From the NCBI GenBank assembly GCA_039707465.1, contig CM077645.1:167105503-167169502 (forward strand): a DNA stretch of 64,000 bases. The letters run 5' to 3'. The notes beneath the pieces were generated by a model. That model was given only the letters and a program-made list of their open reading frames with translations, was not told the DNA's origin and made no database searches. A program made the translations under genes and the position numbers. Of the stretch, positions 1 through 11,095 are shown piece by piece. The DNA is from Rhabdophis nuchalis (Eukaryota; Chordata; Lepidosauria; Squamata; Natricidae). Numbering within the stretch: the stretch's first letter is position 1; the number at the start of each line of letters is the position of its first letter.

Positions 1-934
1 CAACACAATGAAAGTAAAAATTAATTTCAGATGAGTGCCTCCTTTTAATAATCCTAAAAATAAGATACTGTTCCAGCAAGGGGAGACTTAAATTAATTTA
101 TTTTCTTTTAACCCTATTTTTATTTTCGTGGGAGTAAATAGCACTGAGTTTGGTGAGGCTTATTTCTGTGTTGGCATGCAGATGATTGCACTGCACTCTA
201 ATTTTGTTCTTTCCATTTTTATAATGAAATGGCAGGGGATTGTTAAAAATGAAAAAAAGTAACTGGGGATAACTATTCAAGCTTTATCACCATGGGTACA
301 GAAACTGATTTTAGTCATTTCAAAAAGTGTATTCACCCATTTTATTGCTTCCTAATAAATTTTAAAATGTTAACAGTTTAAAAGCACAAAAACATTTAAA
401 GGAATGTTAACTAAAATGTGGCTTATAGCTACAGATAACTAATAAATTTCGTGCAGTACTTTGACTAGATAGAACACATTATTACCATCTACTCCCTAAC
501 CACCATGAAAAACTTAGGCAGTTACTGAAAAATGTGCTGGTTAGCAATCCTATGGGCTAATTTTCAAGGCTACTTTAAGCCTAAAGTTAAGCTGTTGGAC
601 TAGGCTACTAATATGATTTTGAGCTAATCACTCTCTCTTAAACCAGTCTTCCACATTAGTATTTTTGCGGGGATAAAATAGGAGAAGACCCCAATGTAAT
701 TTGTCTTCCTTTCCTGAAGGAAAAGTGGGATATTGATATAATAAATATTAGATTAGGGTCGTTTTGCAGCCTAAAATGAATACATCAATAATAACTATTT
801 TTCCAATATTGCCACAGTCCATATCATTTCCTTAAATGAAATTTATCTTGGATGTTAATATATTTGTCTGACCAACCACACCCAGTGTGTATTCCTTAAT
901 GGAACTACATCTACGTGGAGGGATGCATGCAGTC
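1..934. other. AT-rich intronic DNA, nothing recognised
   Basis: I see no coding frame, transposon end or repeat that I can name. Only short chance frames are present. It would belong to GNAL intron 1. Confidence 0.5.
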
Positions 935-1062
935 TGTCAGAGTTCCAATAACAACCCCAATGAAAAGAAACTCTGAGGCTTGTGTTGCCTCAAAGCTACA
1001 ATTTATTGGAGATGTCATATTGGCACATCTGGGTAAACCTGAATCTGAAAGCTTCCAGGTTG
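935..1062 (-). mobile_element. LTR 3' part, probably the 3' LTR end of the split Gypsy element
   Basis: Read on the minus strand this stretch has an AATAAA followed by about 100 bases and ends GGAACTCTGACA, a CA terminus typical of an LTR R-U5 end. Its orientation and order match the minus-strand chromoviral Gypsy on the far side of the DIRS element (9.25-11.88 kb). I infer that they were one element. It could instead be an unrelated LTR fragment. Confidence 0.45.
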
Positions 1063-1065
1063 TCC

Positions 1066-1188
1066 ATGGATGCAGCAGGACGGCTCAGGAATGGGTATTC
1101 TCATAGCCTCATTGGTCAAGAGACTGAGTCAATAATTCAGAAGCCATGCCTATGACTCTCTTCTTCCTTGGCCCAGTTTAACTCAGTC
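1066..1188 (+). repeat. Left inverted repeat of DIRS element
   Basis: The segment from 'cagcaggacggctcagga' through 'cttggcccagttta' is matched in reverse complement at about 9103-9225 with scattered differences. It carries the same 'gagactgagtcaataattc' core as the right copy. Confidence 0.7.
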
Positions 1189-1623
1189 TGGTCCAAGAGA
1201 AGAAGTATTTTCCTTGGTTCCACTTCTGAATTAATTACTCAATCCTCAAACAACCTTTAAAAAAAGAAAAAGAAAAAATCAGATAAATTGGACAATTTAA
1301 ATTCTAAATTATTGAAAGGGCTAGAGAGGCAGTCTATCGGATTGGCTAACCCCACAAGGGGAAGACCTTTGCCTGACTCGTCTCAAGGAGCAGAGGGATC
1401 CTCCGGGCTTGCGGTGGTTGAGTGGCTCCCTAAAATAGTCTGTTTGGGCTTCCTAAGGCAGCAGAACGAACCTCGGAGGCTCCGGAGCTCTACTGAGAGG
1501 TGCAGTGGCCCTTTTGAATTCCAACAGTATAGGCAGCTCGTGGTGCCATTTTAAGCACCGCCACGTGGAAAGCACTGTGATCGGCTTAGAGATAAGCCAA
1601 TCACTTTGATCTGCAAGCAGTGA

Positions 1624-3440
1624 GTGCAAGAGAGCCGCAGAAGGGGGAAAAAAAGCCTTGGAAACATTGTTGGAGCACCACTGCTGTTATCAAGGGCCGT
1701 GAGTGGCAGAGCCTGGCTTAGCATGCCTCATGATAGCCCCAGTAGGCAGGCTGGCACTTCTAGTGCCCAGAGCCAAGCCAGCACACGCCCCCCCTCCCCC
1801 AGGAAGGCCAAGTCCAAGTCCAAGTGAGGCAGGACCCTGCGGTTCAATGCCAATCCAGGGCAATGGAAAGTAATGAGCAACGCAGGCAAAAAGCCCTAGA
1901 AAAAAGAGTGGCCAGAGCTGAGAGGTGTCTAGCTTCTGCAGACCGCAATATCAGCCCTGCTCATAGGTCCAGATCCACCAGCAAAAGAAGGGCCCTTTCC
2001 CCTTCCCCTGGGAGAGGCAGGGATGTTTTATTGTCTCCCCCCTTGTCTGGTACAGATGCGGGTGAATTATAGGGGAATCTCTTTGGCTGTGCTGCGTTCA
2101 GTTTGATTCCTCATACCTCCCTGGCCCTTTGGAGACCTCCAACCATTAGGGATGCATCCCCTTCAAGGGATGAGTTACCCCCTGAGGATTTCATGCAGGA
2201 CATTCCTGAGCGCATACAACAGGGATGCACAGGACATTTCACATGGGATTGCTTCTGGCCTGCCCCAGCAGGCCCCAGCCAGACAACCTGAGAACAAAGG
2301 GCATAGCTCCACACACAGGGAGACAAGGGCCCCTTCTGAAGTTAGGCCTGTCTCACCTTCAGTAGCCAGTGAAGCATGCTGGTTGGGGGAAGAGCCCCAA
2401 AGAGACCTTGATTTGTCAGAAGACAAGGAGTCCTCTAAACTCGACCCTCCAGCATTTTCTGGCTTTTTCCTCCTTCGCTGTTTAAGTTCCTCCTTCGTAA
2501 GGTCAAGGCAACAGCTGAATTGGAGTCACCTGCCCAGGTCCCTCCTACTCAGGCACCTACAGCCCAACCCCAGCAGGCCAAGAAAGGTATCCTATTCTCT
2601 CAGACGCAACCAGACAAGGAGGAGATACCTGCCCCACAACTATTTTCTGAGGTTGTCAAAAATCAGTGGGCCCGTCCAGTGGCTTTTTCCAACCCGGGTA
2701 GGGGGAGGGTAGTGACCGCTGATTCTATAACATGGATTAAACTTTCACAGACATCCTTCAGGTTCCAACTATTGATGCACCAGTGGTGGCCTTGGCTAAA
2801 TCTTCTGCCCTAGTGGCGGGGGATCTTGCTGACAACCTCAAACCAGAGGACAGGAAGGCAGAGTTCACGCTCCAAAAAAACTTTCACACAGTGGCTGGAC
2901 AATTAAAGCCGCCTCGGCTGCCTCGTTCTTTAATAGAACTTCCTTTTGAGGCTACAACAGGTCCAAGAAAGAATTTCCCTGATGCCTCCATCAGGACTTT
3001 AACAAACTGCTGGCTGCCACCCAGTTTCTTGGCGGACGCCACCCTCTCAGCGGTGAAGTTTGTTTCCCGAGCCTTGTCATCGTGAATTGTCACCAGATGT
3101 CTGATTTGGTTGTGAAACTGGCAGGTGGACGCTAAGTCCAAGTGGAGGTTAGCAGCCATGCCTTATTCGGGGATGGTGGTTTGTCCTTATTTGGACAGTC
3201 TCTTGACCCAATGTTGGTTGAGAACAAAGATAAAAAGAAGGTCCTTCCCGCAGCTGTCATCAAGCGTGCAGAACAACAGCTGGCACCTTATTATCGCAGA
3301 CCGGCCTACAGACCTACAGACCATGAGATGCCATCTCATAGATACTATCAGCCTCACCCAGATAGACAGGCGGATAGGGGGTTTAACAGGGACAGACAGA
3401 GGTTCCAGCCGCAATACCAGAACCACTATCAGTCCTAGGG
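1624..3440 (+). pseudogene. DIRS Gag-like ORF remnant
   Basis: Several plus-strand frames in succession carry DIRS Gag-type sequence. There is a Ser/Arg/Lys-rich start (SPRKAKSKSK near 1800), a middle segment reading LKPEDRKAEF...FLADATLSAVKF (2840-3080), then KWRLAAMPYSG and DPMLVENKDKKKVLPA (3140-3260). A Gln/Arg/Tyr-rich tail (RFQPQYQNHYQS) ends near 3438. At least three frame changes break it. It would have formed the nucleocapsid-like protein of the element; no function is expected now. Confidence 0.6.
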
Positions 3441-3449
3441 CAGGAGGCC

Positions 3450-4700
3450 CTTTCAAGGGTGAGGCTGTTCGTTCCACAGAGGGAAGTGATTCCTCAGGGG
3501 ATCCTCCCATCGGCAGTTGCCTCGCCATCTTTTTGGAAGCCTGGGAGGTGCTCACCATGGACGCATGGGTACTTAGCACTGTATGTGAAGGGCTCAGGCT
3601 TGAGTTCTTTTCTTTCCCCCCAAATTACTTTAGGGTTTTCTCCATGTCCAAGGTCAAGGAAAAGCGTAAACTTATGAGAAAGGTCATCACTCATCTCCTT
3701 GCCATTCAGGCAATAGAACTGGTGCCAGAAGTGGAGAAGGAGTTGAGGTTTTATTCCAACCTCTTTGTAGTCCCTACAGCATCAGGGGGTTGGAGGGCTA
3801 TACTAGACCTGAAATCCCTCAACTGCCACCTGGTGTATCGCAGATTGAAGATGTCATCGTTGAAATTGTTTTTAGCAGGTATCAAAGAGAGTAACTATCT
3901 GGCCTCCATTGACTTAACCGAGGCATACCTGCATATCCTGATCTTCCCAAATCATAGGAAATTTCTTAAGATTTTTATACGCGGGTATAAATTACCAATA
4001 CAGAGCACTCCCGTTTAGTTTAGCATCAGTGCCCTGGACCTTCAAAAGGTGGCAGCCTACCTTCGGACAGTCCCAGTAAGAATACAGTGCTATCTTGATG
4101 ACGTCCTTGTCCAAGCATCAGTGGCAGTCCAGGCACGACACGACCTACAGCTCACAGTACAGACATTGTAATCTCTCGGGTTCTTGCTGAAATTTCAAAA
4201 AAGCCACCTACAACCCGTCATGAGACTTCAGTACCTGGGGGTAGTCATCGACACGATCCAGGAATGAGTCTTATTTCCGGACTGCCAGGACAGCCTTGTC
4301 CAACTGATACACGAGGTATATTGGGCCCGGTCGGTGTCCATATTCACGTTATCCAGACTTTTAGGAACAATTATTTCCTGCATAGGCATTGTGCCCTGGG
4401 CCCACTTACACTCCAGAACCTTGCAATGGGCTTTGATTCCATTCCAGAGACAGGACACCAGCGCATCGACAGCACTAGTTCGTGTCTCCCCACAAGATCT
4501 GTCCTTGCGATGGTGGCTTTCTTCAGCCCTAAGCCTGGGATCCAAGATTTGGGAACCACTTTGCCTAACACTACTCACAGATACCAGCCTTTATGGTTGA
4601 GAACCAGCTAGCGCAGGGATAGTGGATGGAGGCTGACCTCCTCCACAACATAAACTGGTTAGAGCTCAAGGCAGCCTGTCTACCACTACTCCACTTCAAG
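3450..4700 (+). pseudogene. DIRS reverse transcriptase and start of RNase H, broken
   Basis: Residues in the plus frame at 3600-4018 read FYSNLFVVPTASGGWRAILD and ASIDLTEAYLHI, typical of DIRS reverse transcriptase. A frame break near 3990-4020 follows, then the CYLDD active-site motif is visible at about 4088-4102. The RNase H domain begins near 4640 (NWLELKAACLPLLHFKG). It is cut at 4709 by a hAT insertion and resumes at 5654. The YLDD catalytic motif is retained, but frameshifts make it a pseudogene. Confidence 0.75.
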
Positions 4701-4709
4701 GGCCAACAC

Positions 4710-5653
4710 CACTGTTTCCGCTAAGGTGCGCGTGTGCGCAGCTGCGCATGTAATAAGAAAACACAGTGTAGAAGTTTCAAACTTCAACACAATGTTTTTT
4801 AATGTCTTAAAACATCCCCTCCCCCTCCGTTCTCTCTCTCCTCCATTTGGTGATGAAATCAAGGAAGACTCTGCCCGGAGACTGATGATGGCAGAAGGGA
4901 GACTGATGATGGCAGAAGGGAGAATTCCCATTGGTCCTCTAGGGCTTCGTCAGTACCTGGGAAGACGCAATTCGCTGGTTGTAGCCTGCGTTTCTCTTCA
5001 CATCCAGGGTTTCTCAGGCATTCTGAAGCCCCGTTCTGAGCTCGGCAGCTTTGGACTGCCGAGCCAAAGAGGTCCATGGGATCATGAGACTTGGTTTTTG
5101 AGCAGTACCAATCCATTCCACTCTTTCCTTTCCCTTTCCTTTCTCTTTTCCTTTCCTTCTTTTCCATTTCCTTTCCTTATTCCTTTCCTTTCTATTCCTT
5201 TTCTTTCCTTTCCTTTTCCATTTCCTTTCCTTTTTTCCATTTCCTTTCCTTTCTATTTTCCGTTCTTTTTTTCCTTTCCTTTCTCTTTTCCTTTCCTTTC
5301 TCCTTTCCTTTCTTCCTTCCCATTGCCTTTCCTTTTTTCTTTCCTTCTTTTCCTGTTTCCTTTCTTTTTTTCTTTCTCTTTTCCTTTCATTCTTTCCCAT
5401 TTCCTTTCCTTTCCCCTTCCTTCCTTCCTTCCTTCCTTCCTTCCTTCCTTCCTTCCTTCCTTCCTTCCTTTCTTCCTTCCTTCCTTGGGGTCTGAAGGAG
5501 AGGGAGGGGACCCTTTTCCTCCTTGCCCCCTCCCCAACATCTGCTCTGATGGCAATTATGGCTAAAAAAAATTCAGGTGCTCAGGCATGAAAATGTGCCG
5601 CTCAAACACTATACTTTTCTGCACACACTGAAAAAAAATTAGAGGGAACATTG
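4710..5653. mobile_element. Non-autonomous hAT-like element inserted in DIRS RNase H
   Basis: It interrupts the DIRS RNase H frame exactly between LLHFKGQHH and MAAKAHVNRQGG. The ends are imperfect inverted repeats: cactgtttccgctaag on the left and ttagagggaacattg on the right. Target duplication is unclear (about 4 of 8 bases match). Inside are a 21-bp tandem duplication (about 4880-4921) and a long pyrimidine tract. The long frames inside are low-complexity artefacts. Confidence 0.6.
5108..5487. repeat. CTTTCC-rich and (CTTC)n pyrimidine tract
   Basis: About 380 bases of almost pure pyrimidine on the plus strand: irregular CTTTCC units, then a regular (CTTC)n run at about 5418-5487. It lies inside the hAT element. 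The six-frame translations here are simple Phe/Ser/Pro or Lys/Arg/Glu repeats without coding meaning. Confidence 0.9.
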
Positions 5654-5835
5654 GCTCACCAATAACATGGCGGCAAAAGCCCATGTGAATCGGCAAGGGG
5701 GCACTCACTCAAGATCCCTAGGGGTCGAGGCCCTAAGACTAGGCATGTGGATGGAGGATACCTGGTATCGATTGTGGCAGAGCACATCTCGGGAACAGTG
5801 AACCTGCAGGCCGACTGGCTAAGCAGGGCCACCGT
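5654..5835 (+). pseudogene. DIRS RNase H, 3' part
   Basis: The frame resumes after the hAT insertion with MAAKAHVNRQGGTHSRSLGVEA, then a stretch that corresponds to the DIRS RNase H C-terminus (a segment resembling HISGTVNLQADWLSR near 5785-5825). Frame breaks are present. Confidence 0.6.
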
Positions 5836-5979
5836 GGACCATGGGGAGTGACAGTTGCAACCCGAGCTGTTCTAGCAGATTTGCCATCGCTTTGTGACGC
5901 CAGTGGTTGATCTTTGTGCCACGCCAGTGAACACCCAGCTGCTGTGATTTGTCTCCCAATTTCTGTCATAGGACGTAGA

Positions 5980-7146
5980 TGTACTTTATTGCCGCTGGCC
6001 GGCAGGCCTTCTCTATGCCTTCCCTCCCCTCCCAGGGGTGATCAGGAAACTAGAGACAGAGGGAGCAGAGATAGTACTAGTAGCTCCACACTGGCTCAGG
6101 AGGGCATGGTTTGCGAACCATGTCCACCTGTCAGTGGCACTTGAAAGGCAGATCCTGAGGGCGGCCAACATCTCAGACAGGGTAATTGTGACCATCGAGG
6201 CATGCAGGAGACCCTCGACGACGTGCATTTACAACACGACATGGTCGTCATTTGCTAGGTGGTGCAGGACAAAGGTCATTGACCCCATAAGGGCATCCCC
6301 ACTGCAGATCCTGGAGTTTCTGCAGGATGGCCTTGAGCGACACCCTAAGGTGTCAGGTGGCCGCTATTTCCATGGTCCTGGGAGATGGTCATTCACCATC
6401 GGCCCACCAGCCGATCATCTGGCATTTTCTTAAAGGGCCTCCAACCTGCGGCCCCCGGTGGTCCACAGGTTCCCCTCATGGGATCTTCCCACGGTTCTCC
6501 AAGCCCTAGTGGGTGAACCATTTGAGCCAATTAGGACCATCTCGCTCCAGTTCCTAACCCTTAAGGTGGCCTTCCTAGTGGCGGTCATCTCCACCAGGCG
6601 CATTTCAGAACTTGGAGCACTGTCATCACACACGGACCTATGTGCCTTTCACAATAACAGAGTGGTTCTCTGTTTAGACCCAACCTTTCTCCCAAAGGTC
6701 AATTCCCTCGTCCATAGATTGCAAGAGGTGGTCCTCCTGGATTTCTGTCCTGAGCCATCGGGGGAGAGTCAATGGCATAGATTGGATGTCCGTAGGGCAC
6801 TATGAATCTAACTAAAAAAAGGAAGGTCGGAGGTTCTCTTCATTAACTTTTAGCCTTCCTCCATGGGAGCTAGGATGTGCCCAGCCATGATCAGGAGGTG
6901 GTTGAGAGGGGCAATTGTAAAGGTCTATGAGGCGCAACATCTCCCAGTCCCAGGAGGTATCACTGCACATTCCACGAGAAGTGCAGCCACCTCAGCAGCC
7001 TGGAGCACCAGTGCACCCATAGAGGACATCTGCTGAGTGGCAGCCTGGTCCTCACCATCTCCTTTTATTCAACACTATTGGCTGGATGCTTTTGCGTCCG
7101 CAGATGCATCATTCGGCCGCAGAGTGCTTCAACAAGTGGCACACTC
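5980..7146 (+). pseudogene. DIRS tyrosine recombinase, degenerate
   Basis: This region would encode the tyrosine recombinase that integrates DIRS circles. Upstream lies the linker RKLETEGAEIVLVAPHW (6040-6095). The core-binding part includes CIYNTTWSSFARWCR and ILEFLQDGLE. The catalytic part shows the first Arg in ISTRRISELGAL (about 6588-6615), the HxxR box in TAHSTRSAATSAAW (about 6962-7003), and the Tyr in HYWLDAFASADASFGRR (about 7070-7120). All four R-H-R-Y positions can be recognised, but frameshifts near 6330-6460 and after 6805 break the frame. The 3' end abuts the inserted LINE. Confidence 0.75.
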
Positions 7147-8885
7147 ATTTGTATTTATTTGTATTTATTAGATTTATATACCGCCCTTCTTCCTCTCGGG
7201 ACTCAGGGTAGTGAACAACCACAATAAAAAGAAGAAATACAAAATTTAAAATAGCAGATTAATAAATATTAAATAGTTTGGCCTCTTAAATTATAACACC
7301 CAATACTAAAACCCAATTAAAAGACTATGAGGGGCCGGCTGCACAAAATAGATGTGTCTTCAAGGCCCGACGGAAGAGACGTAGGTCTGTGATCGTGCAT
7401 AATTCAGGGGGGAGGTCATTCCAGAGGGCAGGAGTTGCCACAGAGAAGGCTCTCCCCCTGGGGGTCGCCGGTTGACATTGTCTGGCCGACGGCACCCTGA
7501 GGAGGCCCTCTCTGTGGGAGCAGACTGGTCGGTGGGAGGTATTTGGCAGCAGAAGGCTGTCTTGCAGGTAACCAGGTCCCTTGCCATGGAGCGCTTTAAA
7601 GATGGTCACTAGAATCTTGAAGCGCACCTGGAAGGCCACAGGCAGCAGTGCAGCTCACGCAGGAGAGGTGTCACATGGGAGCATCTAGATGCTCCCAAAA
7701 TCCCGAGTGGCTGCATTCTGAACTAACTGGAGCCTCCGGGTGCATCTCAAGGGAAACCCCATGTAGAGAGCATTACAGTAGTCCAGGTGGGAGGTGATGA
7801 GAACTTCAGTGACAGTGCGTAAGGCGTCACGATCCAGAAAGGGACGCAACTGGCGTATCAGGTGAACCTGATTAAAGGCCCCTCTGGCCACGGCCGTCAT
7901 GTGCTCTTCTAAAGACAGCCGAGAGTCCAGGAGGACACCCAAGTTGCGAGCCCTCTCTGTGGGGGCCAGTGACTCGCCCCCAATAGGCAAGGATGGCGTC
8001 AATTGGCTATACCGTGACGCCAGAAGCCACAGCCACTTGGTCTTGGATGAGTTGAGTTGAAGCCTGTTCTTCCCCATCCAGACTCGCACGGCCTCCAGAC
8101 ATCGGGACATCACTTCCACGGCATCGTTGGGGTGGTCCGGGGTAGAAATGTACAGCTAAGTATCATCAGCGTACTGATGGAACTCTACCCCAAAACCATG
8201 GATGATCTCACCCAACGGCTTCACATAGATGTTGAACAGGAGGGGCGAGAGGACCGACCCCTGTGGAACCCCACAAGTGAGGCACCTCGAAGTCGACCTC
8301 TGCCCCCCTGCCAACACGAACTGCGTCCGATCAGAGAGGTAGGAGAACCACCGTAGAATGGTGCCCCCCACCCCTAATCCCTCCAACCGGTGCAGCATGA
8401 TACCATGGTCGATGGTATCAAAAGCCACTGAGAGATCTAATAGGACCAGGATAGAGGAACAGCCCCTATCCCGAGCCCTCCAGAGATCATCGACCAATGC
8501 CGTCTCCATGCTGTGCCAGGGCCGGAAGCCGGACTGGCGCGAGTCCAGATAGACAGCTTCATCCAGGTGCTGAGGGAGCTGTTGCACCACACACTCTCAA
8601 CAACCTTCGCAATTAACCGAAGGTTGGAGACAGGACGATAGTTGGTCAGAACAGCCGGATCCAGAGATGGCTTCTTGAGAAGGAGTCTCACCACCGCCTC
8701 TTTCAAGGCGGCCGGCAAAAACCCCTCACTCAGAGAAGCGTTGACAATTCCCTGGAGCCAGCCTCATGTAACCTCCCAGGAGGCCAGTACCAGGGAGGAA
8801 GGACACGGGTCCAATAAATATGTGGTAGCACTCAGCCGCCCCAATATCCCTCATCTAGAGGGACAGAACAGTCTTAGTGACCCAA
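7147..8885 (-). mobile_element. 5'-truncated CR1/L2-group LINE inserted in DIRS
   Basis: The 3' end lies at the low coordinate (on the minus strand '...gagtcccgagaggaagaagggcggtatataaatc'). Minus-strand frames read [21 protein letters not shown], then the RT core [18 protein letters not shown] and [19 protein letters not shown] near 8160, and the C-terminal domain (GPGYLQDSLLLPNTSH) near 7560. Endonuclease is missing. Frame breaks near 8590 and 8150 and in the C-terminal domain make it inactive. Confidence 0.85.
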
Positions 8886-9102
8886 CCCTTAGGATGTTAA
8901 CTCTGGTATGTCCCACTTCTGAGCTGTCCTGCTGTATCCATGGAGAACATACATTGTCTTACCTGAACGTTGATTCTCATGGAACAGCAGAATGACTCAG
9001 GTTCCCCCTACCCCCCAATAGTTGCAGCTGGCTGTTAGTTAGTGGGAGAGGGCTCCCTTGTTTGTCTTCCCTTATTTGTTTCAGATCCTGGAAGCTACGA
9101 CC

Positions 9103-9235
9103 TTGTTAAACTGGGCCAAGAAAGAGGAGTCATAGGCGTGGCTTCTGAATTATTGACTCAGTCTCTCGATCAATCAGGCTATGAGAATACCACTCCTGAG
9201 CCGTCCTGCTGTTCCATGAGAATCAATGTTCAGGT
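9103..9235 (-). repeat. Right inverted repeat of DIRS element
   Basis: It is the reverse complement of the left DIRS terminus. It extends a little further outward ('cattgattctcatgg' on the minus strand) than the left copy, so the left end may have lost some bases. A similar block at about 8930-9005 lies just inside it. Confidence 0.7.
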
Positions 9236-9596
9236 AAGACAACATATGTTTTCCCCAGCCAGTTAAAAGTTCCAGACCCTGCCCCAATATCCACAAGTCC
9301 ATCACACGGTCCTATCATTCATTGCCATGAAGGAAGATTCCTCCCATCCATATCTGTCCAGGTGCAGGGACAAAAATGACCTTGACTTTTGGAGAAAGAA
9401 TGTTATTATGGCTACACATCACCCAACTCTGTATAATTCCCCTCCCATTCTCCCACAATAGAAAGTGTGGCAGGCCTGAAATCCAAAAGGCAAAATAGCT
9501 TCCAGGCCTGACAGGCGGCCTCCACTCAGAAGAGAAGCATGTTCTGTAATGAGAATAAAGTAGGGGATTAACATTATAAAACTAACTACCTCACCT

Positions 9597-9785
9597 CCCC
9601 ATGGGCACCTTTGGCTTATCCGGAAACTTATCATGGAACTGCTTAACTAATCAATCAGCTTTCACATTCCAACTCTTTACCCACGTAGCTTCCGACAAAG
9701 GGTACCCTTTCCAATGTACTAAATATTGTAAATGAGCTCTATACTATCTGGAGTCTAGCATTATTTTCATTTCATAATGTCTCTC
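9597..9785 (-). pseudogene. Chromodomain remnant of Gypsy chromovirus
   Basis: The minus-strand reading is LQYLVHWKGYPLSEATWVKSW followed by a stop-interrupted LVKQFHDKFPDKP. The YLVHWKGYP...ATW pattern is the chromodomain that chromoviruses carry at the integrase C-terminus to target chromatin. Its position immediately downstream of the integrase GPY/F module supports the call. Confidence 0.75.
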
Positions 9786-9850
9786 TCCTTGTACTACTCT
9801 AGAAGGGGGTGGATGGGTCGGAAGTCTCAAATTAGACCCAATCACAGGTT

Positions 9851-10589
9851 TCAGCAAGCTACAGTGGAAAACTGGTGGGTTTCCCCTAGAATCCAGGGAA
9901 GACTGAGCTGAACTGTCACTGGGTTAATTATTTTCACTATTGGGAAAGGACCTAAGAACTTTGGCCCAAATTTATTGCTATGCATCCTCAACTGTATGTA
10001 TTTGGTCGATAGATAAACTTTATCTCCCACGTGGAAAGGAGGCTGAAGCGAACAATGCTTGTTTGCCTGTTTCTTATGCTCTTCTGCAACTTCTGCCAGG
10101 GCTTTCTTTGTATTCTCCCACCCTTTCTTGAAAGAGTCCATCCATTTGATCAAAGACATTGAGGGGGGGGTGCTCTCTGGGGAGTTCAGGCATAGGGACA
10201 AATTCCATGCGGCTGATAACTTGGAAGGGAGTTAATCCAGTGCTGCTATGGACCGCATTGTTGTATGCCACTTCTGTGAACAGTAACAGGTTTGACCAAT
10301 TATCCTGTTGTTAATCCACAGAACAATGGATGTATTGTTCCACCATTGCATTCACGCATTTCGCAGCTCCGTTCGTGCTTGGATGGAAAGCCGAGCTAAG
10401 ATCTAGTGTGAATCTGATGGACCTCAGCAACTTCCTCCATAACTTGGTGGTGAACTGGATTCCTTTGTCCAAGATAATCCTCTGGGGTACCCAATGCAGG
10501 CGATAGATGTGCTTGACGAACAGCTTCACTAGCATTTTTGCTGACAGCAGCCCTGAACACACCGTGAAGTGAGCTTGCTTGGAAAACAA
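9851..10589 (-). pseudogene. Gypsy integrase remnant
   Basis: The core fragment (10589-10311) reads HWVPQRIILDKGIQFTTKLW and SAFHPSTNGAAKCVN. The second catalytic Asp is present in ILDKG, but the position of the catalytic Glu (normally T-E-R-V-N) holds Lys. The C-terminal fragment (10201-9851) reads VGDKVYLSTKYI and NKFGPKFLGPFPIVK, the conserved GPY/F-type module. A frame break separates the two. It is inactive by the visible substitution and frameshifts. Confidence 0.7.
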
Positions 10590-11095
10590 GTCAATGACTG
10601 TCCAGATTACTGTGTTCCCCCCACTTTATGGGAGTTCTACGATAAAATCCATTGCAATCTCTTCCCAGGGTCAATTGGGACTCGCAACTTGTTGTAGGTC
10701 CAGGGGTTTTTCCTGGCCTCGTTTTCCTGGCTGCGCAGGTGGCACAGCTTTATACGTAGTCTTCCACTTCTGCTTTCATCTTCAGACACCAGAATTGCCT
10801 TCTAGCAAGGTGTTGGGTCTTTAGGAATCCAAAGTGGCCATCCAGCTTGGAGTTGTGGCTGCACTGGAGCACTTCAAGTCTTAGGCTGGAAGGACATATA
10901 ATTTGAATCCTTTCCATGCTAGTCCATCCTTCATGGTCAAGACAACTTTGTTATCCATGAGCCAAGGGTCATCTGGTAGCGCCGCTTTTGACCTTGCTTT
11001 CAGCACGCCCCTGCTTGGATTAGAGGGTTGCTTGGCTTGGCCTCTGGTGGTGACTTGCACCACTGATTCCATAGAGGGAGGAATGATGGCGTGAA

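Larger units (their letters stand above)
1063..9245 (+). mobile_element. DIRS-type tyrosine-recombinase retrotransposon, degenerate, with two nested insertions
   Basis: Diverged inverted ends support the boundaries: about 1066-1188 is the reverse complement of about 9103-9225, and a related segment recurs near 8930-9005, as expected of the DIRS internal complementary region. Between them, in DIRS order, lie Gag-like, RT, RNase H and tyrosine recombinase coding remnants on the plus strand. The element is interrupted by a hAT element at 4710-5653 and a minus-strand LINE at about 7147-8885. Frameshifts and stops show it is inactive. The exact ends are uncertain by tens of bases. Confidence 0.8.

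Noticed and set aside
4726..5565. Long frames of 100-279 codons across the pyrimidine tract
   Set aside because: They are translations of (CTTTCC)n and (CTTC)n, giving Phe/Ser/Pro or Lys/Arg/Glu runs with no domain.
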